Shown one piece after another: positions 1-5,816 of a stretch of 6,659 nucleotides of DNA. Within the stretch, counting starts at the first letter, position 1; every line of letters begins with the position of its first letter. Source of the DNA: Ruminococcaceae bacterium UBA866 (GTDB lineage Bacteria > Bacillota > Clostridia > Oscillospirales > Ruminococcaceae); contig DBGA01000073.1 in NCBI GenBank assembly GCA_002295325.1, positions 31,880 through 38,538 of the forward strand. Direction: 5' to 3'. Made by a program: the position numbers and the translations under genes. Under the pieces are notes generated by a model. The model did no database searches. It had not been told where the DNA came from and worked only from the letters and a program-made list of their open reading frames with translations.

Positions 1-1
1 A

Positions 2-601
2 AAAAGTCTGGGTGCAGATGCGCTGTTGCACGTTACACCATATTATAATAAGGCATCACAACGTGGGTTGATTGCTCACTTTGAGGGTGTTGCAAATGCC
101 ACTGATTTGCCTATAATTTTGTATAATGTTCCAAGCAGAACAGGAGTTAATATGGCTCCTGATACATACAAAATTCTAGCAGGTCACCCTAATATTGTTG
201 CAACAAAAGAAGCAAGCGGAAACATCTCACATATCGCCGAGGTAAAAGCAGTTTGTGGTGATCAACTTGACGTTTATTCAGGCAACGATGATCAAATTGT
301 ACCCATTCTTTCGCTTGGCGGAATTGGTGTAATTTCTGTTGCAGCAAACGTATTGCCAAAAGAAATTCATGACATCTGCGAATTATTCTTAAAGGGTGAA
401 ACAAAAGCAAGTCGTGATTTACAACTAAAACTACTAAAGCTTATCAATTCGCTGTTTATGGATGTAAACCCAATCCCAGTAAAAGAGGCAATGAATTTGA
501 TGGGACTTGGTGTGGGTGAGTGCAGACTTCCTCTAATTGGTATGGATGAGGCACAAATCGAAAAGCTAAAAGCGGCAATGAGAGAAATTAATTTAATATA
601 A
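2..601 (+). CDS. dapA: 4-hydroxy-tetrahydrodipicolinate synthase (DapA), 5'-truncated by the window edge
   Basis: DapA condenses pyruvate with aspartate semialdehyde in the cytoplasm, the first step committed to diaminopimelate and lysine. The frame is open from base 2, so the gene begins outside the window; 199 residues are visible. TPYYNK is at visible residues 12-17, LYNVPSRTG at 40-48 and ATKEASGN at 67-74. Tyr41, Arg46 and Lys69 correspond to E. coli Tyr133, Arg138 and the Schiff-base Lys161; the Tyr-Lys spacing of 28 residues is the same. This implies that about 92 N-terminal residues are missing, which fits a normal family length of about 290. The TTG at 26 is an internal Leu codon, not a start. 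The reading frame is intact to the TAA, and a terminator follows 8 bases later, so dapA ends its own transcription unit rather than running into dapB. I am sure of the family. Related aldolases such as N-acetylneuraminate lyase are unlikely given the adjacent dapB. Confidence 0.96.
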   Translation, partial: KSLGADALLHVTPYYNKASQRGLIAHFEGVANATDLPIILYNVPSRTGVNMAPDTYKILAGHPNIVATKEASGNISHIAEVKAVCGDQLDVYSGNDDQIVPILSLGGIGVISVAANVLPKEIHDICELFLKGETKASRDLQLKLLKLINSLFMDVNPIPVKEAMNLMGLGVGECRLPLIGMDEAQIEKLKAAMREINLI

Positions 602-609
602 CTACGAAA

Positions 610-647
610 GCGGTATAAACTTTATATAAGTCTATACCGCATTTTTT
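610..647 (+). terminator. Rho-independent terminator after dapA
   Basis: GCGGTATA (610-617) pairs with TATACCGC (633-640). After one A-C mismatch, ACTT (619-622) pairs with AAGT (628-631) around a TATAT loop. The stem is followed by an A and six T's (642-647). This is a good intrinsic terminator placed directly after the dapA stop. The stem has almost no complement-strand T tract, so it probably works in the + direction only. Confidence 0.9.
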
Positions 648-657
648 ATATTAATAT

Positions 658-686
658 TTGAAAAACTTTAGTATTAATGTTATACT
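658..686 (+). promoter_or_regulatory. Sigma-A-type promoter for the dapB unit
   Basis: TTGAAA (658-663) and TATACT (681-686) are separated by exactly 17 bases, and a TG one base upstream of the -10 (678-679) makes it an extended -10. Transcription would begin near 693, giving a leader of only about 36 bases before dapB. That is too short for a lysine riboswitch or T-box. The dapB ribosome binding site AAGGA is at 714-718. Confidence 0.82.
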
Positions 687-728
687 GAAAAAAGATACCA
701 TTAAGATGTAATAAAGGATGTTAAACAT

Positions 729-1481
729 ATGATTAATATATTGTTGTGCGGAGCAAATGGAAAAATGGGTAGAGTAATAGAGAATTGTGTATCCACTAGG
801 GAGGGTATGCGTGTTGTTGCAGGGGTGGATATCAATAATAATGTGTACGCTGATTTTCCTATCTATCAATCAGTTGTGGATTGCAAGGAAAATATAGATG
901 TTATTATCGACTTTTCACACCCTACTTTGCTATCTTCATTGATGGACTATGCATCTACAAATCAAATTCCTATCGTGCTTGCAACGACAGGATACTCTGA
1001 TGACCAAATTAAATTTATAAAGGAAGCTGCAAAAGATGTTGCAATTTTCTTTACGTTTAATATGTCTTTAGGGGTAAATTTGCTTTTGGATTTAGCGAAA
1101 AAAGCAACAGCTGTTTTAGGGGACCAATTTGATATAGAAATAATTGAAAAGCATCATAACCAAAAGATTGATGCACCAAGTGGAACTGCAATCATGATTG
1201 CAAACGCAATTAATGAGGTGTCAGATGAAAGATATCAGTATGAATATGACCGTCATTCTAAACGTCAAAAACGTCCAAAAAATGAAATAGGAATGCACGC
1301 TATAAGAGGTGGCACAATCGTTGGTGAACATGAGGTAATCTTTGCTGGACGTGACGAGGTGCTAAGTATAACACATTCGGCAATGTCAAAGGAAGTTTTT
1401 GCAGTTGGTGCAGTAAATGCTGCTGCGTTTTTAAAGGGTAAATCTGCTGGAATTTATGATATGAAGGACTTACTTAAATAA
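729..1481 (+). CDS. dapB: 4-hydroxy-tetrahydrodipicolinate reductase (DapB)
   Basis: DapB reduces the DapA product to tetrahydrodipicolinate with NAD(P)H, the second step of the diaminopimelate/lysine branch, in the cytoplasm. The 250-residue product is close to the usual family length. The N-terminal Rossmann fold carries GANGKMG at residues 8-14, with further cofactor-domain signatures DFSHP (61-65) and ATTGYS (85-90). The family signature lies at 138-154 and contains His142, His143 and Lys146, followed by DAPSGT (148-153); His142 and Lys146 occupy the positions of the catalytic acid and the substrate-binding lysine of E. coli DapB. The C-terminal stretch RGGTIVGEHEV (193-203) is also typical. 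The ATG is preceded by AAGGA with a spacing of 10. The gene has its own promoter just upstream and is followed after 14 bases by a CapA-type gene, so the two are probably cotranscribed. Nothing is truncated or missing. Confidence 0.97.
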   Translation: MINILLCGANGKMGRVIENCVSTREGMRVVAGVDINNNVYADFPIYQSVVDCKENIDVIIDFSHPTLLSSLMDYASTNQIPIVLATTGYSDDQIKFIKEAAKDVAIFFTFNMSLGVNLLLDLAKKATAVLGDQFDIEIIEKHHNQKIDAPSGTAIMIANAINEVSDERYQYEYDRHSKRQKRPKNEIGMHAIRGGTIVGEHEVIFAGRDEVLSITHSAMSKEVFAVGAVNAAAFLKGKSAGIYDMKDLLK

Positions 1482-1495
1482 AATTGAGGGATATT

Positions 1496-2722
1496 ATGAA
1501 AATTAATAAAAGACGTATAAAAAGAAATAATTTACCTTATATTATTCTCTTTGCACTAATTATTTTAATATCGGCATTATTAGCAATCTTTATAAGTATA
1601 AAAAGCAAATCACTACAACAGCTACAGTCTGTTGTAACAGATACCTCATCAATAAAAACTTCATCACAAACGCAACAGCTTCCGACTATAAAAGCGGACA
1701 CGACAGCACGTCTTGTGGGTGTGGGTGATAATTTAATCCACGAAGCGCTCTATAGTCAGGCACAAAAACGAGCAGGTGGAGAGGGGTATGACTTTGCATA
1801 TGCCTATCAAAATATTGAGGAGATTATAAAAACTGCAGACATTGCTTCAATAAACCAAGAAACGGTTATGGCGGATATTTTTAAGCCGTCAGCTTATCCA
1901 AGGTTTAATTCTCCAACTGCGCTTGGACAGCATCTTGAGAAAATTGGATTTGACGTGTTTAATCAAGCCAATAATCACACTATTGATAAAGGCGAAAAAG
2001 GAATTTTAGCAACAATTGACTTTTGGTCGACACAAGACGCAAAGCTAACTGGTGTTTATAAAAATATAGAGGATTACAATAATATTCGTACAGTAACCGC
2101 AAATGATATCACTTTTAGCTTTATAGGAATGACCGAGCTTACAAATGGACTTAGTTTGCCAGAGGGTAGCGATGTTATTTTAATGAGGCTATCTGATGAA
2201 GAAAAGATAAAAGAGCGTATTGAAAAAGCCAAGGAAATTTCTGATGTTGTTGTAATAAATGTACATTGGGGAGCTGAATATACGCACAAGCCAAATGAAC
2301 TGCAAAAAGTAATGGCAAAGAAAATGATTGAATGGGGTGCAGATATCATTTTGGGGCACCATCCCCACGTCATACAACCTGTAGAATACATTGTCAGGGA
2401 AGACGGAACAAGAGGAATTGTAGCTTATTCTCTAGGAAACTTCATTTCAGCGCAAAATAGAGCGGACCGAATGATAGGTGGAATGCTCGATGTTACTGTC
2501 ACAAAAAGCTATGAGGAAAACAGAGTGTTTATCTCATTAGTACAGTTTGTACCAATGATTACTCATTATGGCTCTAGGTTTGCCGATGTGAGAACTTATC
2601 CTCTCGAACAGTATACCGCAGAGCTTGCGTCAACACATGGCGTAAGAGTAGAAGACCCCAAGTTCTCGTTGGATTATATCAACAGCACTGTGGAATCAGT
2701 AATTGATGAGCAGTTTTTATAA
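1496..2722 (+). CDS. Membrane-anchored CapA-family (PGA_cap) metallophosphatase-like protein
   Basis: I chose the ATG at 1496, which gives 408 residues. GAGGG lies five bases before it; an in-frame TTG at 1484 would put that ribosome binding site inside the gene. The N-terminus is basic (KINKRRIKR) and is followed by one hydrophobic segment at about 14-34, so the body probably sits outside the membrane on a short Ser/Thr/Gln-rich linker (35-65). The PGA_cap fold is recognisable from GVGDNLIHEA (75-84), NQE (120-122), NQANNHTIDKG (156-166), HWGAEY (257-262), GHHPHVIQP (287-295) and YSLGNF (311-316). These Asp, Asn and His residues match the metal-binding motifs of calcineurin-like phosphoesterases. 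The founding member CapA takes part in poly-gamma-glutamate capsule synthesis, but many relatives have no known substrate. No other capsule genes (capB or capC) are visible here. Its position between dapB and an ACT gene suggests an envelope role, which is only an inference. Family assignment is secure; function is open. Confidence 0.88.
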   Translation: MKINKRRIKRNNLPYIILFALIILISALLAIFISIKSKSLQQLQSVVTDTSSIKTSSQTQQLPTIKADTTARLVGVGDNLIHEALYSQAQKRAGGEGYDFAYAYQNIEEIIKTADIASINQETVMADIFKPSAYPRFNSPTALGQHLEKIGFDVFNQANNHTIDKGEKGILATIDFWSTQDAKLTGVYKNIEDYNNIRTVTANDITFSFIGMTELTNGLSLPEGSDVILMRLSDEEKIKERIEKAKEISDVVVINVHWGAEYTHKPNELQKVMAKKMIEWGADIILGHHPHVIQPVEYIVREDGTRGIVAYSLGNFISAQNRADRMIGGMLDVTVTKSYEENRVFISLVQFVPMITHYGSRFADVRTYPLEQYTAELASTHGVRVEDPKFSLDYINSTVESVIDEQFL

Positions 2723-2743
2723 CACTAATTTGGAGGTTATAAT

Positions 2744-3208
2744 ATGGGCATTATAAGTCAAGTTAATTTTACTGAAAATGTAGCAATTGTTTCATTTGAA
2801 AAGGCACATGCACACATAAAGTTTATGTCAGTTATGTTTGACAGAGTTGCAAAAAAAGGGATAAACGTTGATATGATTTCCCAAAACGCTCCAAAGGGTG
2901 AGTATAGTTCGGTTTCGTTTACTGTATCTGATGAAAATGTAACAGATATTTTGGCTATCATAGCTGATTTGAAGAAAGAACATAAATCACTTGTCCCACT
3001 CGTATCGTCCGGTAACGTTAAAATTTCACTTTATGGTGAGGAGATGCCAAATAACTTTGGTGTTGCAGCTGATGTTTTTTTGAAGCTCAATGAAAAAAAG
3101 ATTGATACAATGCTAATTACTACCTCTGATGTAGATATCTCTATTGTGGTATCCAGTGCAAATGCAGATATGGCATATAACACCTTGAGAAATGCTTATC
3201 TGAAATAA
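2744..3208 (+). CDS. Stand-alone tandem ACT-domain protein resembling the aspartate kinase regulatory region
   Basis: This 154-residue protein resembles only the C-terminal regulatory part of aspartate kinase; no kinase catalytic domain is present in it or upstream. First ACT unit: about residues 12-75, with GINVDMISQN (39-48) and SVSFTV (56-61). Second ACT unit: about 90-152, with KISLYGEEM (93-101), GVAADVF (106-112) and LITTSDVDIS (124-133), very like the MISTSEIKIS segment of aspartate kinases. The DxPG-type ligand loop is not obvious in the first unit, where FEKAHAHIK (18-26) stands in its place, so that site may be altered or lost. The start is well supported by GGAGG (2732-2736) seven bases before the ATG. 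It lies 21 bases after the CapA-type gene with no terminator between, so it belongs to the dapB unit. A likely role is sensing lysine or threonine, perhaps as a separate regulatory subunit of a kinase encoded elsewhere, comparable to the small beta subunit of Bacillus LysC. The ligand and partner are inferred, not seen. Confidence 0.8.
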   Translation: MGIISQVNFTENVAIVSFEKAHAHIKFMSVMFDRVAKKGINVDMISQNAPKGEYSSVSFTVSDENVTDILAIIADLKKEHKSLVPLVSSGNVKISLYGEEMPNNFGVAADVFLKLNEKKIDTMLITTSDVDISIVVSSANADMAYNTLRNAYLK

Positions 3209-3240
3209 GCGCTTTTTAGCCTAAATGTTGAAACTAATCC

Positions 3241-3269
3241 TTGACTTTGTCCTAAATTTATGATACAAT
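3241..3269 (+). promoter_or_regulatory. Promoter of the rplU-prp-rpmA operon
   Basis: TTGACT (3241-3246) and TACAAT (3264-3269) are separated by 17 bases, with an extended -10 TG at 3261-3262. Each hexamer differs from consensus at one base, as expected for a ribosomal protein operon. The predicted start is near 3276, which coincides with the 5' edge of the structured leader. Confidence 0.87.
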
Positions 3270-3275
3270 AATCAA

Positions 3276-3358
3276 GCCGCATGTGTAGGGATTTTTAAGT
3301 CAGACCAAAAGTCTGCCCCAAAAACAGCGAGATTAGAGAAAAGGCAGGTGCCTTGTAA
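3276..3358 (+). promoter_or_regulatory. L21 leader: structured 5' UTR of rplU
   Basis: The transcript leader is about 83 bases and folds by eye into a long arm. CGC (3278-3280) pairs with GCG (3327-3329). After a bulged A, TGT (3282-3284) pairs with ACA (3324-3326). GGG (3288-3290) pairs with CCC (3317-3319), and across an internal loop CAGAC (3301-3305) pairs with GTCTG (3311-3315) around CAAAA. The position, the size and the stretches around AUUUUUAAGUC, GCCCC and ACAGCG agree with the L21 leader RNA family known upstream of rplU in Firmicutes, thought to be an autoregulatory site for a ribosomal protein of the operon. The pairing was read directly; the family assignment is from memory and was not checked with a covariance model. 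Confidence 0.75.
3341..3354 (+). promoter_or_regulatory. Hairpin enclosing the rplU ribosome binding site
   Basis: AAGGC (3341-3345) can pair with GCCTT (3350-3354) around a four-base AGGT loop. The Shine-Dalgarno core AGGTG (3346-3350) lies in this loop and the first pair, eight bases before the ATG. The hairpin lies just downstream of the L21 leader arm, where it could set access of ribosomes to rplU. Regulation is an inference. Confidence 0.5.
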
Positions 3359-3670
3359 ATGTACGCTATTATTGAAACTGGTGGAAAACAATACCGTGTT
3401 ACCGAGGGTGACGTAGTTTTTATTGAAAAACTAGAAGTCAACGAGAATGATGCGATTGCTTTTGATAAAGTAATTGCTCTATCAAACGATAACGGTATGA
3501 CTATTGGTGATCCTTACGTTGCTAACGCTACAGTTAATGCTACTGTTGTTAAAAACGGTAAAGGTAAGAAAATCACTGTTTTCACTTACAAACCTAAAAA
3601 AGGTTACAGTCGTAAGCTTGGACATAGACAACCTTACACAAAAGTAAGAATTGAATCTATCAAAGCATAA
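3359..3670 (+). CDS. rplU: 50S ribosomal protein L21 (bL21)
   Basis: L21 binds 23S rRNA in the large ribosomal subunit. The 103-residue product has the normal family length and the canonical N-terminus [14 protein letters not shown], with the basic C-terminal part (about 69-100) containing [17 protein letters not shown] and the signature KLGHRQPYT at about residues 87-95. The start follows AGGTG at a spacing of eight. It is the first gene of a three-gene operon, led by a strong promoter and the L21 leader, and is separated from prp by only four bases. Nothing is unusual in the protein. Confidence 0.98.
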   Translation: MYAIIETGGKQYRVTEGDVVFIEKLEVNENDAIAFDKVIALSNDNGMTIGDPYVANATVNATVVKNGKGKKITVFTYKPKKGYSRKLGHRQPYTKVRIESIKA

Positions 3671-3674
3671 GGCT

Positions 3675-3992
3675 ATGATTAAAGCAGAATTTTATTTGAA
3701 AAATGATACTTTAGTTGGATTTTCGGTAAAAGGCCATGCAGGTTATGACGATGTCGGCTTCGATATAGTTTGTTCTGCGGTTACCTCACTAGTTGAGTTA
3801 ACAGCCAATGCAATTACCGATATTTTAATGGTAGAGGCTAGTGTGTTAGTGCTTGATAATGAAATCAAGTTAATGTTGCCTGATGGTGACAGGATTGATG
3901 CAGTAAACTTCTTGAAAGCATTAAGATTAGAGCTTGAGTTTCTATCACAGGATTACAGCGATAATATACGCTTAATTGACATGGAGGTGTAA
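3675..3992 (+). CDS. prp: Ribosomal-processing cysteine protease Prp (YsxB family)
   Basis: Prp cleaves the N-terminal extension from ribosomal protein L27 in Firmicutes. The product is 105 residues, a normal length. The active-site region [17 protein letters not shown] spans residues 20-36; His21 and Cys33 match the catalytic dyad of the Staphylococcus aureus enzyme (His22 and Cys34). I chose the ATG at 3675 because the family begins directly with a short M-I-beta-strand segment (here MIKAEFYL). An in-frame TTG at 3651 lies inside rplU and would add eight unrelated residues. The Shine-Dalgarno is weak (AAGG, only two bases before the ATG), and the rplU stop lies four bases upstream, so translation is probably coupled to rplU. 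The next gene, two bases downstream, is its substrate rpmA, whose ribosome binding site lies inside the end of prp. Confidence is high. Confidence 0.95.
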   Translation: MIKAEFYLKNDTLVGFSVKGHAGYDDVGFDIVCSAVTSLVELTANAITDILMVEASVLVLDNEIKLMLPDGDRIDAVNFLKALRLELEFLSQDYSDNIRLIDMEV

Positions 3993-3994
3993 CT

Positions 3995-4276
3995 ATGTTA
4001 AGATTAAATCTACAGTTTTTTGCACATAAAAAGGGTGTTGGTTCAACTAAGAACGGCCGTGATTCTGCATCACAAAGACTTGGCACAAAACGTGCTGACG
4101 GTCAATTCGTTCTAGCTGGCAACATTTTGGTTAAACAACGTGGAACACATATTCACCCAGGTGAAAATGTTGGACGTGGTTCTGACGATTCTTTATTTGC
4201 AAAAGTTAGTGGTAAGGTTAAGTTTGAGAGATTAGGACGTGACCGTCGTAAGGTTAGCGTTTACGAGGCTCAATAA
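3995..4276 (+). CDS. rpmA: 50S ribosomal protein L27 (bL27) with a Prp-cleavable N-terminal extension
   Basis: L27 sits near the peptidyl transferase centre, where its N-terminus reaches toward the P-site tRNA. The 93-residue product starts [14 protein letters not shown]. The first nine residues are the Firmicutes-type extension that Prp removes; a cut between Phe9 and Ala10 leaves [14 protein letters not shown], which lines up with the mature E. coli N-terminus AHKKAGGSTRNGRD. The rest is canonical, including [14 protein letters not shown] at about 49-62. GGAGG (3983-3987) lies seven bases before the ATG and inside prp. A strong terminator follows 13 bases after the stop, ending the rplU-prp-rpmA operon. 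The cut site is inferred by homology; the extension itself is plainly visible. Confidence 0.98.
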   Translation: MLRLNLQFFAHKKGVGSTKNGRDSASQRLGTKRADGQFVLAGNILVKQRGTHIHPGENVGRGSDDSLFAKVSGKVKFERLGRDRRKVSVYEAQ

Positions 4277-4289
4277 TTTTTAACAGAAC

Positions 4290-4319
4290 AAAAGCGTGCT
4301 TTTTAAGCACGCTTTTTTT
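4290..4319 (+). terminator. Rho-independent terminator after rpmA
   Basis: AAAGCGTGCTT (4291-4301) pairs perfectly with AAGCACGCTTT (4305-4315) around a three-base TTT loop, and seven T's (4313-4319) close the site. It is an excellent intrinsic terminator that separates the ribosomal protein operon from obg. The A's at the 5' side of the stem would give a U tract on the other strand, so it may work in both directions. Confidence 0.95.
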
Positions 4320-4321
4320 GG

Positions 4322-4363
4322 GTATGCAGCAAAGAGTAAACAAAATTCACTCAATAAGCATAC
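4322..4363. repeat. Interrupted inverted repeat upstream of the obg promoter
   Basis: GTATGC (4322-4327) is the reverse complement of GCATAC (4358-4363), and inside it GAGT (4334-4337) pairs with ACTC (4349-4352). It lies between the rpmA terminator and the obg -35 element, so it is not on the main obg transcript; it could be an operator or chance. Confidence 0.25.
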
Positions 4364-4388
4364 AATAATGGATTCAAGAACTTTTCAC

Positions 4389-4417
4389 TTGATAATTGGA
4401 AAGTTTTTATATATAAT
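4389..4417 (+). promoter_or_regulatory. Sigma-A-type promoter of obg
   Basis: TTGATA (4389-4394) and a perfect TATAAT (4412-4417) are separated by 17 bases. The start would be near 4424, leaving a leader of about 34 bases. Together with the upstream terminator this gives obg its own transcription unit. Confidence 0.87.
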
Positions 4418-4438
4418 AGTAATGTTAAGGAACACGAA

Positions 4439-4471
4439 ATGAAAAATGAGGTAAACTATGTTTGTAGATAA
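4439..4471 (+). other. Possible 10-codon upstream reading frame overlapping the obg start
   Basis: ATG at 4439 is preceded by AAGGA (4427-4431) at an ideal spacing of seven and runs for ten codons (MKNEVNYVCR) to a TAA at 4469-4471. It is out of frame with obg and covers the obg Shine-Dalgarno (GAGGT, 4448-4452) and start codon. Ribosomes translating it could interfere with or reinitiate at obg. Such a short frame easily arises by chance. Confidence 0.25.
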
Positions 4472-5735
4472 AGCGAAAATTTTAATTAGGGCTGGCAACG
4501 GTGGTAACGGTGCGGTGAGCTTTCATCGTGAAAAGTATGTCGCAGCGGGTGGACCGGATGGTGGCGACGGTGGAAAAGGCGGCGACGTTATATTCCATGT
4601 TGACGATAACTTGTCAACTTTGGTTGATTTTCACTATAAACGTAAGTTTATTGCGCCTGATGGTGATAATGGAGACAGGAGAGAACGCTCCGGTAGGGGT
4701 GGAAAAGACCTTGTTGTGAGTGTGCCTCGTGGTACATTGGTGCGTGAAGTTTCCACCGGGAGATTAATTGCCGATCTTTCAACTGACGAGGATGTTATAA
4801 TTTGCAAAGGCGGAAAAGGCGGTGCTGGTAATCAGCACTTCGCATCAGCAACAAAACAAATACCGAGATATGCAAAGGCAGGAAAAAAAGGCGAGGAATA
4901 CGAAGTCACTTTAGAGCTTAAATTGTTAGCAGATGTTGGGCTTGTAGGTTTCCCTAACGTTGGAAAATCAACATTAATTTCTGTAGTAAGTGCAGCAAAG
5001 CCTAAGATTGCAAACTACCACTTTACCACCCTTACACCTGTATTGGGTATGGTTAGTGTTGGACAAAATAACAGTTTTGTAATGGCTGATATTCCAGGCT
5101 TAATTGAGGGTGCAAGCGACGGAATAGGGCTTGGACATGACTTTTTGCGTCATGTTGAGCGTTGTCGCTTAATTGTTCACATCGTCGATGTTTCTGGCGT
5201 TGAAGGAAGAAATCCAATTGAGGATTTTAATATAATTAACCATGAACTTCAAAATTTCAGTGAAGATTTGTCGATGAGACCACAAATGGTTGTGGCAAAT
5301 AAATGCGACATGGCAACTCCCGAACAAATTGCTGATTTTAAAGAATATGTTGTGGAAAAAGGCTTTGATTTCTTTGAGATTTCAGCTGTTACTACATCTG
5401 GCACAAAGGAGCTTGTATTTGCAATTGCAGATAAAATTGCAAGTTTGCCTCCGATTAAGGAATTTGAGTCACAGCCACTTACTGCACAAGAAAGATTTGA
5501 GCGTGAATCTCAATCACGTCGTTTTGAGATTACATTTGAAGATGGCATCTATTTCGTTGAGGGCGAGTTCCTAGAATCTATATTGATGTCTGTTGATATG
5601 GATGACTACGAATCACTTCAATATTTCCAACGTGTACTTCGTTCAACTGGAATTATAGATAAGCTTGAAGAAATGGGCATAGTTGAGGGAGATACTGTAA
5701 GTATCTTAGACTTTGAGTTTGACTTTGTAAAATAG
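4458..5735 (+). CDS. obg: Obg/CgtA family GTPase, 50S ribosome assembly factor
   Basis: Obg is an essential GTPase that binds late 50S precursors and links ribosome maturation to the nucleotide pool and stress responses. All three domains are present in 425 residues, the normal length for Gram-positive Obg. The glycine-rich OBG fold occupies about 1-158, starting MFVDKAKILIRAGNGGNG and including GGPDGGDGGKGGDV (31-44). The G domain covers about 159-333: P-loop GFPNVGKST (164-172), switch I FTTLTP (189-194), DIPG (211-214), NKCD (281-284) and SA (309-310). The C-terminal OCT domain lies at about 350-425. The start is supported by GAGGT five bases upstream and by the conserved N-terminus. It has its own promoter after the rpmA terminator. 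No terminator is visible before mrnC, 77 bases downstream, so they are probably cotranscribed. All key GTPase residues are intact. Confidence 0.98.
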   Translation: MFVDKAKILIRAGNGGNGAVSFHREKYVAAGGPDGGDGGKGGDVIFHVDDNLSTLVDFHYKRKFIAPDGDNGDRRERSGRGGKDLVVSVPRGTLVREVSTGRLIADLSTDEDVIICKGGKGGAGNQHFASATKQIPRYAKAGKKGEEYEVTLELKLLADVGLVGFPNVGKSTLISVVSAAKPKIANYHFTTLTPVLGMVSVGQNNSFVMADIPGLIEGASDGIGLGHDFLRHVERCRLIVHIVDVSGVEGRNPIEDFNIINHELQNFSEDLSMRPQMVVANKCDMATPEQIADFKEYVVEKGFDFFEISAVTTSGTKELVFAIADKIASLPPIKEFESQPLTAQERFERESQSRRFEITFEDGIYFVEGEFLESILMSVDMDDYESLQYFQRVLRSTGIIDKLEEMGIVEGDTVSILDFEFDFVK

Positions 5736-5750
5736 AAAGAATGTGAGGAC

Positions 5751-5816
5751 GTGCATGTAATCTGCTTCACTCATGTCGTTTTATGCGGGCATGGCTTTAG
5801 CATTATGCAAAAATGA
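5751..5816 (+). other. Possible 21-codon upstream frame coupled to mrnC
   Basis: A GTG at 5751 opens 21 codons ending in TGA at 5814-5816, which overlaps the mrnC ATG as ATGA. GAGG (5745-5748) lies only two bases before the GTG, which is short. The same frame is that of obg, open again after the obg TAG. The predicted peptide is rich in Cys and His. mrnC itself has no visible ribosome binding site, so coupling to this frame would explain its translation, but chance is quite possible. Confidence 0.22.

Noticed and set aside
602..728. Lysine riboswitch or T-box before dapB
   Set aside because: The leader after the mapped promoter is only about 36 bases, and the structure upstream of it is a terminator of dapA.
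1484..1495. Upstream TTG start adding four residues to the CapA-type protein
   Set aside because: The TTG overlaps the GAGGG that serves the ATG at 1496, and the extra residues match nothing typical of the family.
2074..2391. Minus-strand open frames opposite the CapA-type gene and others (for example 189-410, 5852-6148 and 6149-6433)
   Set aside because: They lie opposite well-supported genes, have no ribosome binding site or promoter that I can see, and translate to low-complexity or unfamiliar sequence.
3198..3220. Terminator after the ACT gene (AGCGCT followed by five T's)
   Set aside because: The palindrome has no loop and the GCT/AGC alternative stem is three pairs, so it is too weak. 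Readthrough into the rplU operon is possible.
3651..3674. Upstream TTG start for prp inside rplU
   Set aside because: It would add eight residues translated from the rplU tail region; the family begins at the MIKAEF methionine.
4528..4719. Plus-strand alternative-frame ORFs inside obg (also 5290-5574)
   Set aside because: They are out-of-frame shadows of a strongly conserved gene.
5778..5806. Promoter for a leaderless mrnC transcript (CATTAT at 5801-5806)
   Set aside because: The -10 matches four of six bases and the 17-base-spaced -35 (GTTTTA) is poor, so it is not supportable.
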